Source: Callorhinus ursinus (taxonomy: Eukaryota; Chordata; Mammalia; Carnivora; Otariidae). Taken from it: a stretch of DNA of 64,000 nt. The notes under the pieces are model-generated. The model did no database searches. It saw only the letters and a program-made list of their open reading frames with translations, and had not been told where the DNA came from. The stretch spans positions 57,685,737 through 57,749,736 of the forward strand of contig NW_020312848.1 of NCBI RefSeq assembly GCF_003265705.1, in the 5' to 3' direction. Each line of letters starts with the position of its first letter. The stretch's first letter is position 1. Position numbers and translations under genes: made by a program. Shown here one piece after another: positions 44,191-56,163 of the stretch.

Positions 44191-46140
44191 TTCATTTGTA
44201 GTGAAACTCTGTGATCTTCCCAGTTTTCTATTAAGAGGTCTTAGTAATTTCCTCTAAGTAAGTGAATACATTTATGAATGCATCATTGATACACTTTGGC
44301 TGTGATTCATTATTAGGTAAACAGTACCAAGTTCACTACCCAGCAATTATACACATACATGATATTTGAACAATATATCTGGTTTTTACATTAATATGCA
44401 CCAACTGAATAATATGTGTGGGTTGTATATATGTGTGTTAGTGATCATATATATGAAGGAATGCTAATTTTAATTCAGTCCCCCTAAAAGTATTTTTCAA
44501 GTGTGCTCTTTTTATTTAATATAAGATGATTTTAGGAATCTTTTATCAAGTAAAAATGGATTTTGGCATTTGTGTTTTGTTCTCCTTTGGATGCTTCTAA
44601 ACCACTCCCATTTACCATCACTTTGCTAGATTGTATAGCTTCTGTCATTGCTTCCTGACACCTAAAGGGTTATTTCTAGAAATTAGGCTCCAGTAGAGAA
44701 ATAGATATATGATATTTCAAAAAAGGAGTCCTTTGTGACCTACACGATTCAGTATTATCTTAGGATTTATAACAACTTTGTGGAGAAGAATCAATAACTT
44801 TAACTTGATTCTAATAATAAATACTTTGTTTTGATGAAGAAAATTCTACCTATTTTATGTTCTAAAAAGCTAACATTAGACAAGGTACTTACTCCAAGGT
44901 ATATAAAGGAGTCATTCTAAGTATTAAAGTCAGAAACAAATTCATTGATCCTGAAAGTTGGCCTAAGGCATCTCCTAAAAACTATCATAAATCCCATTTG
45001 TGTTTATTTTTATAGTTCATCTCAGCAGAATTTTTCTAAAAAAAAAAAATAAAAAAATAAAATGTGATTGACGTTCAATCCAGTTGTCAACTCCTGAGCT
45101 TCAGGCTAGAATGCCTTTAACCTTGGGAGGTGAACTATCATCATACTTGTGTGAGTCTACAGAATTTATAACTCTTTCCTCTACTTTCTCGAGGTTAGTC
45201 TCATCTCAGGAAGTAGAACCTTGCTTAGTGAATAAGTAAGGTTGATAGTTTAAGCCCTTGATATGTCTCAGTTTTGAAGATTCCAGTCTTTCCAAACCTC
45301 TAGTAAAGTTAGCTCTTCAAGGATTCCACTGAAGTCTACTAAACCTTGTTATTAACAACTCTTATTGTATATACTGTTTCTTTATTGGTCCTTAGGATTT
45401 TGCTGTCCTAGGAACTTTATCATTCATCTCTTATTATTATAGGAGGCACTTCAGTAGACATTAACTCCATACCTGATAAAAAAAATCTTAAATCACTCCA
45501 TCTCCCTTCCGATGGCCTCAGATGTTACTCATTACGGTATCTTTAAACAGGCCTCCCATACCAGACACAGATGACTTTTTGATTTAAAGACTGATCCTGG
45601 GGGAAGAATTATGTTTTCATATCTAAAAGCATAGCATCTGGGAATTTCTTGGTGTTTTAGGTTAATATTCCTTCCCAAGAGATAATATGGACTATCACCA
45701 AAGTGATTATTTAAAGATAAAAGAAACATGAATGCTGTGCCTATTTTGAAAAGGAGGTGCAGTAAAGGATTATTTATTCTCCTAGATACATACAAATACT
45801 AAAAAGAAAAAATAATGAAATATTTTATTGAACTTGTATAAGGACAGATTGACAGTAGAATGGAAGAGTCCTAAGATGGACCCTGGTGTGTATAGAAAGT
45901 TAATTTGTGATAGAGCTAAGTATAGGAAACTAATATAAAATAAAGGAAGAGTTGTACATTAATTGGAAATGGAAGGAGTAGGGTTTTTAAAATAAATGAC
46001 AGTAAGAAAATTGGAAAAATATTTGGAATCATACCTCTCATGCAAATGAAAGTAAATTGCAAGTAAATAAAAACATAAATGTAAAGCAACAAACTAATAT
46101 TGATGAATGCTTATTTAATCTGTGGATAGTAAGTGTTTTT
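44191..46140. other. 1.95 kb with no recognised feature
   Basis: AT-rich; A-run at about 45038-45060. The last 150 bp ('gcaagtaaataaaaacataa') could be diverged sense L1. Confidence 0.35.
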
Positions 46141-46155
46141 AAAATATGTAATCAT

Positions 46156-46365
46156 CTGGGGGTGCCTGGGTGGCTCAGTCATTAAGGGTCTGCCTTTGGC
46201 TCAGGTCATGATCCCAGGGTCCTGGGATTGAGCCCCACATCGGGCTCCCTGCTTGGCGGGAAGCCTTCTTCTCCCTCTCCCTCTCCCCCTGCTTGTGTTC
46301 CTGCTCTTGCTATCTCTGTCTCTGTCAAATAATTAAATAAAATCTTTAAAAAAAATAAAAAAAAT
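46156..46365 (+). mobile_element. CanSINE
   Basis: Sense, GGGGGTGCCTGGGTGGCTCA to AATAAAATCTTTAAAAAAAA. The TSD AAAATATGTAATCAT / CAAATATGTAATCAT differs only at its first base (46141-46155 and 46366-46380). Confidence 0.95.
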
Positions 46366-46380
46366 CAAATATGTAATCAT

Positions 46381-46480
46381 TTGTTTTTATCTCAAGGGGG
46401 AAAATATATGTAGTTGCAATTACATAAAGTTATAAAGCAGTGTGCTTCAAAAGTTGACATTTTTAATATATAAAGTTCAT
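46381..46480. other. No recognised feature
   Basis: AT-rich spacer. Confidence 0.3.
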
Positions 46481-46496
46481 AAAAATCAATAAGACA

Positions 46497-46698
46497 TTAA
46501 GAATTCCATAACAAACTGAGGGTTCTAGAGGGGAGGGGGTGGGGGGATGGGTTAGCTTGGTGATGGGTATTAAAGAGGGCACATTCTGCATGGAGCTCTG
46601 GGTGTTATGCACAAACAATGAATCATGGAACACTACATCAAAAACTAATGATGTAATGTATGGTGATTAACATAACAATAAAAATTTAAAGAAAGAAA
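46497..46698 (+). mobile_element. Young 5'-truncated L1 3' end
   Basis: About 200 bp of L1 3' UTR (ACAAACTGAGGGTTCTAGAG, G-runs, AATGAATCATGGAACACTAC, GTGATTAACATAACAATAAA) plus A-tail. The TSD AAAAATCAATAAGACA is perfect over 16 bp (46481-46496 and 46699-46714). A dozen bases after the first TSD copy (TTAAGAATTCCA) do not look like L1. Confidence 0.95.
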
Positions 46699-46714
46699 AA
46701 AAATCAATAAGACA

Positions 46715-47330
46715 AAACCTCTTAAGGACCAATAGAGAGACTGTAAAGACAATGAATAGAAAAATTATGAAAATGGAAATATATATTAACAATAAATATA
46801 TAAAAATTTGCCACAAATATGTTAAAAGATTAAAATGAACAACAGAAAATAAAAGCAAAAGAAAGATTTTAAAATTCTATTGAATTAAAAAATATGTTTA
46901 AAAATGTAATAATGCTAATGAAGTCATGGTGAGATAGTTTTGTATATACTACTAATGGAAGTTTAAATTAGAACACTCAAAGTTACTTTGAAAGAAATTT
47001 GGAAATATGCATCAATATTTGAAGTGCACCCTCTCTTTTACCTACTGATTCTTTTCTAAGGCTTGAGGCTGAAGAAATATGCAGAGGAAGATATCCATTG
47101 TAACATTATTTCTAATGATAAAATTGCAGAAATAATTTGGATATTCAATACTTGAGCGATGGCTAAAGTATGGAATTCCAACATGAAATAATAACATGTA
47201 GCTTTTAATAAAACATATTTGTGAAGAATATCTTATTGAGATGGAAAATGTTCATGCTATAATGTTATATGAGAAGAGAAGGATATAGCATGCTCTGTTG
47301 AATAGCCATAAAGATATTTTTGCACACATT
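46715..47330 (+). mobile_element. Old L1 fragment (end of ORF2, sense)
   Basis: 'gatagttttgtatatactac', 'tgaagaaatatgcagaggaa', 'attgtaacattatttctaat', 'ggctaaagtatggaattcca' and 'gaaaatgttcatgctataat' follow the old L1 ORF2 end. Strongly diverged. Confidence 0.55.
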
Positions 47331-47389
47331 TCAATTAGGTAAGCTCACAGAAGTATAATTATTGTATATGCATATTTTAATGCTTTTCA

Positions 47390-47570
47390 TACATCACTCT
47401 GTCCAGAAAGATTATGGTAAATTACACTCTTATCAGACAATATGAATGAGTATCATTTCATATGCATGTCTGTTTTCCCCAATCAAGGTATTGAGTCTTT
47501 TTTCAAGTTTGCCAATGTTATGGTGAAAAGCAGTGCCTTTTAATTTTAATTAAATTTAAATCGAGGTTTA
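47390..47570 (-). mobile_element. Old L1 fragment (antisense)
   Basis: 'gtccagaaagattatggtaa', 'attacactcttatcagacaa', 'aagtttgccaatgttatggt' resemble the complement of an old L1 ORF2 end. Confidence 0.5.
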
Positions 47571-47676
47571 CATATTCCATAAATCTTTCTGTGCATATAT
47601 GGGTTGCATCTTTGGGATTTATACATTTTGTATGTGTTTCATTTTTTCCTGATTGGTAAGAATAATACATACTATT

Positions 47677-47861
47677 TTTTTTAAAGAAATTATTTATTTG
47701 ACAGACACAGCGAGAGAGGGAACACAAGCAGGGGGAGTGGGAGAGGGAGAAGCAGGCTTCCCACAGAGCAGGGAGCCCCATGTGGGGCTCGATCCCAGGA
47801 CTCTGGGATCATGACCTGAGCCAAAGGCAGACACTTAATGACTGAGCCACCCAGGCGCCCC
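47677..47861 (-). mobile_element. Young CanSINE
   Basis: Antisense; TTTTAAAGAAATTATTTATT to GAGCCACCCAGGCGCCCC. The TSD AAGAATAATACATACTATT is perfect over 19 bp (47658-47676 and 47862-47880). Confidence 0.97.
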
Positions 47862-47880
47862 AAGAATAATACATACTATT

Positions 47881-50800
47881 GAGAGCATGCCTGATCTCAA
47901 GTTACTCTATAGTTTCATGTGGGTCAGAGTTTAGTAATGGAGCTTGAATTGTTTCTAATTGATCCAGCATATTTTTGAAATTACTTCTATTTGCAAGGTG
48001 CTCTTCAAGATGCTCTTTGGATCATGCATCTGAATATGATATAGTTCTTCACCAAAACTGGCTGTAATATAAACAGAGAAATAGATGTAAACATAAAGTA
48101 CTAAGCCTATACAGAGTCACACTCTTAAAAGTGATTTTGAATATGAAGGGTGGTTAATCAATTTATTCTTAAGCTGAGCCTTAAAGGCAGCAGAATGAAG
48201 GTTGTTCCAGACTAAAGAGAACATGCAGTGAGAGGAAGAATACCTGTGATGAGGCCAAGGGGTGTGTCTCCTGGAGAAACCTGGCTTTTCATTCCCTCTG
48301 TCCATAAGGTTGTGTTCACCTTGCAATGTCTTCACTATATTGGTTATGGGCTCTTAGGTGTCAAGATTCAGATACTCCATAACATCAGTGTGCTTAGAAG
48401 TAATTGTGTTCAAGGAAGCTAACTTATTATCAAAGCTCAGAAAACCTAATTAGAAAAACAAAATCAGGATTTCAATTTGTTCATTTATAATAAGAAACAT
48501 AAAAGTGAATTAGATATTAATGTTGCTCAAACCAGTGCATTCACTAGTAGTAAGCATGCTACATCAAATGGCTTGAATATTCTTAGAATGAATGGAATCA
48601 GAACAAGAGCATTAGTCTTGAGATTCAATGTTTAACAGCACTATACTACAGTAGGTATGTTCCTCCAAGCTATGACCAATATTTACTTCCATGCAAAGCT
48701 TTTGGGTAGTGGTTCATATCTGGTAGAAACTAAGTGCCTTTATATAGAACATCAGTGAAACCTGCATATTGAATATCCCATAGGTGAACTGGATATTACT
48801 TAATATACCAAGCCACAAGTTTCAGCAAAGAGGTATTTTATCATTAAATTGGGATATATTATATTTAGGCAGGTTCTGAAGGCTTAAGTAGGATTCAAAA
48901 GCTGGTAGATGATATTCCCTACGAACCTCTTCATCTTCTCTTGCCATATTTCTCTTAATCCTTTCCTTCCTAATTAGGAAACTATATTTTCAAAGTCTAA
49001 TTGACAGGATTGGAAACCAGACATAGCAGATAAGTAGTGTTGGGAAATAATTCTTCATGACATTTCTGCATGTCTTGGATCAGCTTTTGTTCTGGACTTT
49101 CTTTACAATGATATTTGTAGAGCAAGCAGCCTTAGAAAGTAGAGGTACTCTCTCCCTCCAGGACAGAGGAAAGATTTGATTCCTGACCATGATAATGAAG
49201 ATAATATCTTGCTCAAATGCAAAGATGAAGAAGGTTTCTAGCAGTTCCTTAAAACACTAGGATTTCCTAAGTTTGGAGTTCCTTAGCCATGGCACAGATT
49301 TACTGTGTGTGCAGCTTTCAATGGAGTCACTCATGTCACCCCTGTTGTATTTGGAGAGCAGAGGCAACCAGTGTGAACATAAAGCTCATGCTGCTTCCTG
49401 TGATGTGAGTAATGAAGTCCTTGCCTCTAAGCAGTGTTGTCTTATGTTGTCATGAAAGTTACTGTGAAACATGTTTTCTTTTAGCTTAAAAGTAGGGTAA
49501 AATCTCAGTTCCTTAAAAGTTCTTTTTTAAAGGTGGAAGGCCAAGTCTAAGAGAGTACTGTAGTTTTCATCACTGATGGCCGGAAGTTTTGTTACTTGGT
49601 TTTGCTCATGTCTGGGAAGCACATTTACAGTGAAACCGTTAATGGGGCTAGAGAACATAGTCATCAGAGCAGACTGTAAAGGGATGAAAGGCTAATTTTG
49701 GGTCTCTTGAGTTTAAAATATCAGCAAAGTGTCCAGCTTTAAATGTTTGGAAAACAATTGGGAAACTCTAGATAGAAGTGTGGAATACCTGAGTGAATGT
49801 AAGAATCATCAGCATAAAAAAGTAGATAAACCCTAATAGAGAAGATGCATTCCTAAAATTATTGTATAATCTTCTTTCTTCAGAATACACTTGGCTATAA
49901 CATGTATCTTCAACCAAGGTAGGCATTTTAATAGATAGCTTTGCTATTTAATATTTCCACAATTATATTTTTTCTTATAGAATTAGTATTTGCCTGATAG
50001 CCAGTGGGTAATCAATTGCCAAAACCTCTCAATTCTATCTTCATATGATCTCTCAAATCTATATTTTTTGCTTGATTTGTATTGCTTTACTATATAATTT
50101 ATCCTTTACTGCTTCTCATTTAGATAATTAAAAGGACCTCTAATGATGTCCTTGTTTTTGATCTCAACTCTTGTCTCCTCTGTGAATTCAAGATACTCCA
50201 TTCTTATGCAAGATTAATACTGTTAAATACAGCTCTGGCCATGTTATTTTTGTTTTTATAAACCTTTGAAATTTTTTCACTAATTCATAGACCCTAGCTT
50301 AACAGGATAATCAGGGTTCCCAAAAAATATGGTCCCCTTCTTTGATTTCCTTCAAGATTTCTTACCTCATTTTATTGCACATTGTTAGTCTTTGAGACAC
50401 TTAGAGTATGTGAGAATTTTTCTTATGCATTCTGATTTATGATGATAATCTAATTTTTGTTTTTTGATTGTTACTGACTCTTTGCTATTTATTAAGATTT
50501 CTGTTTATTCCCTCACATTATGGACTTATAGAAATTAAATAATTTTATTAAACTTTACATATATCAAGGGCCTATTATAGTATCTTATATATAGCAAAAT
50601 TTGCATAATAGGTGAACATATTTGATTATACAATAATTGTTATGTATAAACCTTAGGAGTTACCAAATTGGTCTTATTCATTAATCAATTGAATATGCCA
50701 GTCTTGATGTTTACAAGTTATGTTTTAATATATAGGTATCTGTATACATATAAATATTTGTTTATATATTTTTATTAGAAGTCTCTGGATTTCTAATATA

Positions 50801-51854
50801 CTCTAACCCTAAGAGGTCAACATCATTAACTATCAAGGACTCAATATTTTATTGCCTAAACTAACATATGAAAGTAATGGAGAAGTAGTTTAAGCTTTAT
50901 TCTGAAGTAAATTAAGGAGAAAAGATAGATGAAAATATACCACCAACGTATGTTTTAGTTAGATGGGAATGAGACATGATTAGAAAACATGGGAAATCAC
51001 GCATGATTTAGATATGTGAAAATCTAGACCAACCTTAAAGATTTTCAGAATATTTCTACCTACTGTTTCTGAGGGGGTGCCACACAATTAATTTACAGAG
51101 CTAAATGGGTGAGACGGTCTAAAGTGTACATAATATGTGCTATTGTTTCACCACACTTTTAGCACTAAAGCAGTTCACATAGGTGGTCTCTGTTTATGCT
51201 TTTAAGTCTCAAATTAATGTCATAAATCTAGGAGGAAGGCTGATTAGACATTGAGCACAATGGGTAAATAATGAAGATTCTTCTGATGTAAAAATTGAAC
51301 ATTTAGCAGTTTTGGAAAACATTAGAGATTCTCAATTACCCTGTAGAATAAGGGTTAATTATAACAACTGCAGTATTTCCTGTGGAATATTATCACATAT
51401 TTAAATGGAACTACTTGATTGTTGCTCTTTCCTTTAGATCAACAGATTCATTATTGGGAAAAGTAAATTTTGTCAGGTTATTTACAACAATAAATTATAA
51501 ACATTGTTCTGTTTTACTTGAGATGCATACGATCTGGTAAATACAAATATCTGATAAAATCTTCAATCAGTGTCAATAATTCTTTATTAAAAATTCCTTA
51601 GCACATAAATTCTGTGTATGTTATATAAAAATTGATAATAACATAAAAATTTAAAAAAAATTTAAAAATCTGATGATAGATACTCTCTGTGGATAAAAAA
51701 AAATGCTGTCCTTCTAAATTAGGACTTTGTACTTTTGGCAATGTAATGATTCTATCATTAAACTAATGAATAAAAAAATGAATAAAAACTATTTATTGGA
51801 CCACTATTGGATTTCAGGTTCTTTAAATAAATAATATATAATCTTCAACAAAGC
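47881..51854. other. 4 kb with no confident feature
   Basis: Largest stretch without a nameable repeat. The 48.15-48.26 kb part ('cagcagaatgaaggttgttc', 'agagaacatgcagtgagagg') faintly resembles an L2-like or other old repeat. The 49.1-49.5 kb part is less AT-rich. No exon with good splice sites stands out. Confidence 0.4.
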
Positions 51855-51980
51855 CATATAAAGCAATGGTTAATGTCCTCTTTTTATAGATATAGAAACT
51901 GTCTCAAGGTGATATAACTTATTTAAGATCACATAATTAAGTGTTCAAATCAGGCTTTGAACTGATATCTATCAGGCTGT
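51855..51980 (-). mobile_element. MIR SINE remnant
   Basis: 'cctctttttatagatataga', 'aactgtctcaaggtgatata', 'caaatcaggctttgaactga' are the complement of the MIR core. It is interrupted at its end by the next SINE. Confidence 0.7.
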
Positions 51981-51993
51981 TTGATTTGCTTTT

Positions 51994-52177
51994 TTTTTTT
52001 TAAGATTATATTTATTTATTTGACAGCGAGAGAGGGAACACAAGCAGGAGGAATGGGAGAGGGAGAAGCAGGCTTCCCGCGGAGCAGGGAGCCTGATGCG
52101 GGGCTCGATCCCAGGACCCTGGGATCATGACCTGAGCAGAAGGCAGACGCTTAACGACTGAGCCACCCAGGCGCCCC
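51994..52177 (-). mobile_element. Young CanSINE
   Basis: Antisense, near-consensus (CTTCCCGCGGAGCAGGGAGC, GAGCCACCCAGGCGCCCC). The TSD GTTTGATTTGCTTTT is perfect over 15 bp (51979-51993 and 52178-52192). It retains several CpGs, a sign of youth. Confidence 0.97.
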
Positions 52178-52324
52178 GTTTGATTTGCTTTTAAGCTTGA
52201 ATACAGATAGTGTATAGTGATCAATGTGATGTTGTTGTTTCTGAAGAGAGAGGGTCTCTTAGCAATAGGTGAATTTAAAGGCTTTAAAATTTTATGTAGG
52301 TATGGGTTCGTATACATTTCAAGC

Positions 52325-52415
52325 CAGGAGTGTTAGAGTTATCCAGAGAAATAGAACCAGTAGGATATACCTGTGGCCATTCAAGTTGACACATAAAATT
52401 AACCATAATACCAGG
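52325..52415 (+). repeat. Short remnant of an unnamed old repeat
   Basis: 'ttatccagagaaatagaacc' joined to 'caagttgacacataaaatta' are the two ends of a familiar mammalian repeat with its centre missing. I am not sure of the family. Confidence 0.4.
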
Positions 52416-52432
52416 ACAAATACAAATTCCTT

Positions 52433-52631
52433 TTTTTAAAAAGATTTTATTTATTTATTTGACAGAGAGAGAGAGAGAGCACAAGCAGGGGGAGGGGCAG
52501 ACAGAGGGAGAAGAAGGAGTAGGTTCCCCATTGAGGAGAGAGCCCGATGCGGGGCTCAATTCCAGGAACCCTGTGATCATGACCCGAGCTGAAGGCAGAC
52601 ACTTAACCGACTGAGCCACCCATGCGCCCCA
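52433..52631 (-). mobile_element. CanSINE
   Basis: Antisense with a (GA)n stretch; ends ACTGAGCCACCCATGCGCCC. The TSD ACAAATACAAATTCCTT / ACAAATACGAATTCTT is imperfect. Same orientation as the SINE 250 bp upstream. Confidence 0.94.
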
Positions 52632-52649
52632 ACAAATACGAATTCTTGA

Positions 52650-53717
52650 AAACTACCTGAAGTCATTGCCTTGAAAGAGTATAAATTTTCATAGAATAAA
52701 TAAGAATAAAAAATGATAAATAGAAAAATATAGGGATAATAACTAGGTAATAAAAATAGGCACCAAGTCAAGGGTAAGATTATTTGTGTTTGATCTAATT
52801 TATCTTAAGGTGTAAATGACTGTTATATTAAATTGAGATTGATTAAAATATTGCAAAAGAAATTTGCCTTTTAAAATTATTCACTTTGCTAATCTAAATC
52901 AGTGCTCTGAAATGTTGGATGTATAGAAATCTTTCTTTCTCATCTCTTTCATAGGAATAATGTTCTCTGACATCACCTGTGTCTTTTTTGATAATACATA
53001 TTTAATTAAGATTAATTTTATTATCTGGAATACATATTTAATAATCAAAATTTAATTAACCTTTTGGCTTCTGAATTTAAATACTTGTCGATGCAAACCT
53101 TCAGTCACTTTTTTAAAAAATATTACATGGCAAACCTATTAGAAATGTTTTTATATACTTGAAAATAGTTGTATTTCTCATATTCTACTTAAAAAAATTT
53201 GTAAGCAAAGATGTTAAAATCCCCCTTGTGTTATAAAAAATAAACTTCAATGATTTTCAGCAGATTTTTAATCATTCCATTAAAACATTTAAACAGAGAG
53301 CTATTTGAAATAGTAGAAATGAATCCATTTTAGAAATTAGTTATAATTAAAATAATTATAAACTTGTTTTGTTCTGACAGTATAACAAAGCATAGTGTCT
53401 TATGGTCTTTGCCCTCAAAATACCTTTTAAAAACCTCTCGTAGACTGAAAATTGCTTATTGTTGATCATGAGGAATACATTTTCCAAAGGGGGTTGATAA
53501 TTCCTATTCATAATATTTGGTGAGGAAAGAAAGATTCTTAGTATATTGGATATATCATTTGGCTTGTGTAATGCAAGGATTATTTTGCTGAGATATATAT
53601 CTGGCTTTTTCATGTCCAAGAATACTTATAATTAGTACACTGACTTTTCTGAAGGTGTTTTATAATCATGAAAACACATTTAAACTTATTTTTGGTGGAT
53701 GTGTTCTTGTTTTTCAG
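52650..53717. other. No recognised feature
   Basis: AT-rich. It ends in the pyrimidine-rich acceptor of the exon-like segment. Confidence 0.4.
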
Positions 53718-53808
53718 ACTGTCTCTTCTTGGTCAGCATGCGGTCTTGACCTTCAAAGCAGATAGTAAGGACAACGAATACTGACATTTCAGTGATGATT
53801 TAGATCAG
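53718..53808 (+). other. Candidate noncoding or 5'-UTR exon
   Basis: Acceptor GTGTTCTTGTTTTTCAG|ACTG and donor ATCAG|GTAAGAAC are both close to consensus and enclose 91 nt. The interval is less AT-rich than its flanks and holds CpGs in 'agcatgcggtcttg' and 'gacaacgaatac'. All three frames carry a stop; frame 2 is open for about 21 codons and stops in GAATACTGA, so an internal coding exon is excluded. A 5'-UTR or lncRNA exon is possible. A second AG (ACATTTCAG at 53792) would give a 16-nt micro-exon. The host gene is not identifiable. Confidence 0.4.
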
Positions 53809-54424
53809 GTAAGAACCTTCCTTTTAGTGTCATTTCTGTCTCACAATAAATTCTGTTACGTAGCCGGTTGTTTCAAAACTGGCATTTAAAATATTTTTCC
53901 AACTATCGAGTTTATTTATCTTAGTATTCCATTGGTCTGGTGACATGTTATGATCTCATTTCTCTTCATTGGAAAAACAACTTGTACTTTTTAGCATTCA
54001 CATGTCCTTTAAAAGCAAAGATAAATTTTCCTTTAAAGCAATACAGAAAGTATTGAAAATAGCAGGAAGTAGAGTTGGTAAGAACCTCATGTCACTAAGA
54101 TGGGAGAGAGGCCAAACTGAGATATATGAAAGTATTTCTGTATTAAAATTTAAATTATGTGTTTGTGAAACACATGTTTATTAAACATCCATGATGGACA
54201 TGAAATTGATGTAAAATAGAAAAAATGAGAAAAGGTCCTTGTTTTCATATGGTTTTTAGTAGAGTTTTGTAGAATAACGAAAACATGTGCAGACATAACT
54301 AATATACAAGACTGAATTTGAGTATTTCCAAAAATTAGATACACATAACAGGCCATGAGAGTTCGGGGGGGGGGGAGAAAGGTCTTTTTGCTGATTTATC
54401 TAAGTAAGAATTTGCAGTTTCATT
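53809..54424. other. Unassigned; G-run at 54365-54375
   Basis: Contains a run of 11 G. Otherwise AT-rich without a named repeat. Confidence 0.4.
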
Positions 54425-55185
54425 AAACATGCTCCCCATCTATTCCACCACTAGATACTGATCCAAGAGAAAATAAAAACTTTTGTCCCCACAGAACCAT
54501 AGAGACTGTTGTTTACGACAGCTGTAATTATATCACCCAAAACTAAAATTGGTGCAAATTTCCATTAACAGTAAATGAGAGTGCTGAGTCCTAATCACAT
54601 TTCAGTTATATAGGATGAGTAAGTTCTAGAGATCTGATGTACAGCATCATGCCCATTCCTAATAGTACTCTGTTGTCCACTTAAACCTTTGTTAATAGGG
54701 TAGATCTCAAGTAAATAAATAATAATTTATTTGTGAAATAAATAAATTTATTTCACAATAAAAAGTGAAATGAAATGAAATGAAATTTACCCCTTACAGG
54801 AAAAAGGCACTGGATAGCTTAATAAAAGAAATAAGCACAATAAATGGAACAAACTGCTGTAAACATGAATACATAGATGAATGTCAAAATCATTATGTTG
54901 AGTGAATGGACCTGAAAACAAAAGAGATCATATTGCTTGATTACATTTGTACAAAGTAACAAAGTAATCTATGTGATAGAAAAGTCAATGGTTATTTCCT
55001 AGGGCAGACAGTAGAGGGAAGGATGGAATATACTGGGTGGAAGGAGTTGTTCTCTACCTTAATTTTGCTAGTAGCTCCTATAGTGTACACAACTGTCAAA
55101 ACTCATTGAATTGTCTACTTTAAATAGATGCAGTATATAACATATAAATTATTCCATAAGAAACCTGACAACATTTTAAAAAAGA
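54425..55185 (+). mobile_element. Old L1 3' end (sense)
   Basis: 'ccatctattccaccactaga', 'ccaagagaaaataaaaactt', 'gttatttcctagggcagaca', 'cattgaattgtctactttaa', 'aaattattccataagaaacc': end of ORF2 and 3' UTR of an old L1. Inside it, 54726-54762 is an imperfect palindrome (TTTATTTGTGAAATAAA / TTTATTTCACAATAAA), followed by (GAAAT)4. Confidence 0.75.
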
Positions 55186-55221
55186 TTTAAAACAAAGCCC
55201 CATTTAGTCCCATTTATTCTT

Positions 55222-55335
55222 TTTTAATTGAGAAATTAAAAACTTTATTACTCTATTACACATAACAGTAACAAACCAAAGTGATCAAAATTTTTTTTAC
55301 GTTAATGACATGTTTCTGTGAAACCTGTATTTTTC
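55222..55335 (-). mobile_element. Probable L1 3'-transduced segment
   Basis: About 114 bp of non-L1 sequence between the L1 3' end and the TSD. On the minus strand it contains AATAAA (55244-55249 as TTTATT) about 19 bases before a final A-run (AATTAAAAAA). This is what read-through of the L1 signal to a downstream genomic signal would give. Confidence 0.7.
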
Positions 55336-56149
55336 TTTTTAAAATTTTTTTTTATTTAAAGTCAATTTAGTTAACATATAGTGTCTTACTAGTTTCAGGG
55401 GTAGAATTTAGTGATTCATATAACATCTAGTGCTCATCACATTGAGTACCTTCCTTAATGCCCATCACCCAATTTTCCCATCCCTCACCTACCTCCCCTC
55501 CTGCAATCCTCAGTTTGTTTCCTATAGTTAAGAGTCTCTTATGGTTTGCCTCCCTCTCTGTTTTTATCTTATTTTATTTTTCTTTTCTTTCCCCTATGTT
55601 GATCTCTTTTGTTTCTTAAATTCCACATCTGAGTGAAATAATACGGTATTTGTCTTTCTCTAACTGACTTACTTCACTTAGCATAATACCCTCTAGCTCC
55701 ATCCATGTGGTTGCGAATGGCAGATTCCATTCTTTTTGATGGCTGAATAATATTCCACTGTATATATACACCGTATCTTCTTTATTCATCTGTCAGTGGA
55801 CATCTGGGCTCTTTCCATATTTTGGCTATTGTTGACATTGCTACTATAAACATTGGGGTGTATGTATCCCTTTGAATACTATGTTTGTATCCTTTGGATA
55901 AATACCTAGTAGTGTAATTGCTAGGTCATGGAGTAGTTCTCTTTATAACTTTTTGAGGAACCTCCATATTGTTTTCCAGAATGGCTGCACCAGTTTGCAT
56001 TCCTACCAACAGTGTAAGAGGATTCCCCTTTCTCTGCATCCTCACCATCATTTATTGTTTCCCGAGTTGTTAATTTTAGCCATTCTGACTGGTGTGAGTT
56101 GGTATGTCATTGTGGTTTTGATTTGTATTTCCCTGATGTGGAGTGTAAA
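55336..56149 (-). mobile_element. Young L1, 5'-truncated, antisense
   Basis: Complement of the carnivore L1 3' end: A-tail remnant, 3' UTR ('gtgattcatataacatctag', 'gcccatcacccaattttccc'), then the end of ORF2 ('tccatccatgtggttgcgaa', 'attttggctattgttgacat', 'tctgcatcctcaccatcatt'). With the transduced piece it is bounded by the TSD TCCCATTTATTCTT (55208-55221 and 56150-56163). No intact frame. Confidence 0.92.
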
Positions 56150-56163
56150 TCCCATTTATTCTT

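Noticed and set aside
53780..53860. C/D-box snoRNA (GTGATGA after ACTGA)
   Set aside because: The boxes are in the wrong order, no D box follows at a suitable distance, and there is no terminal stem.
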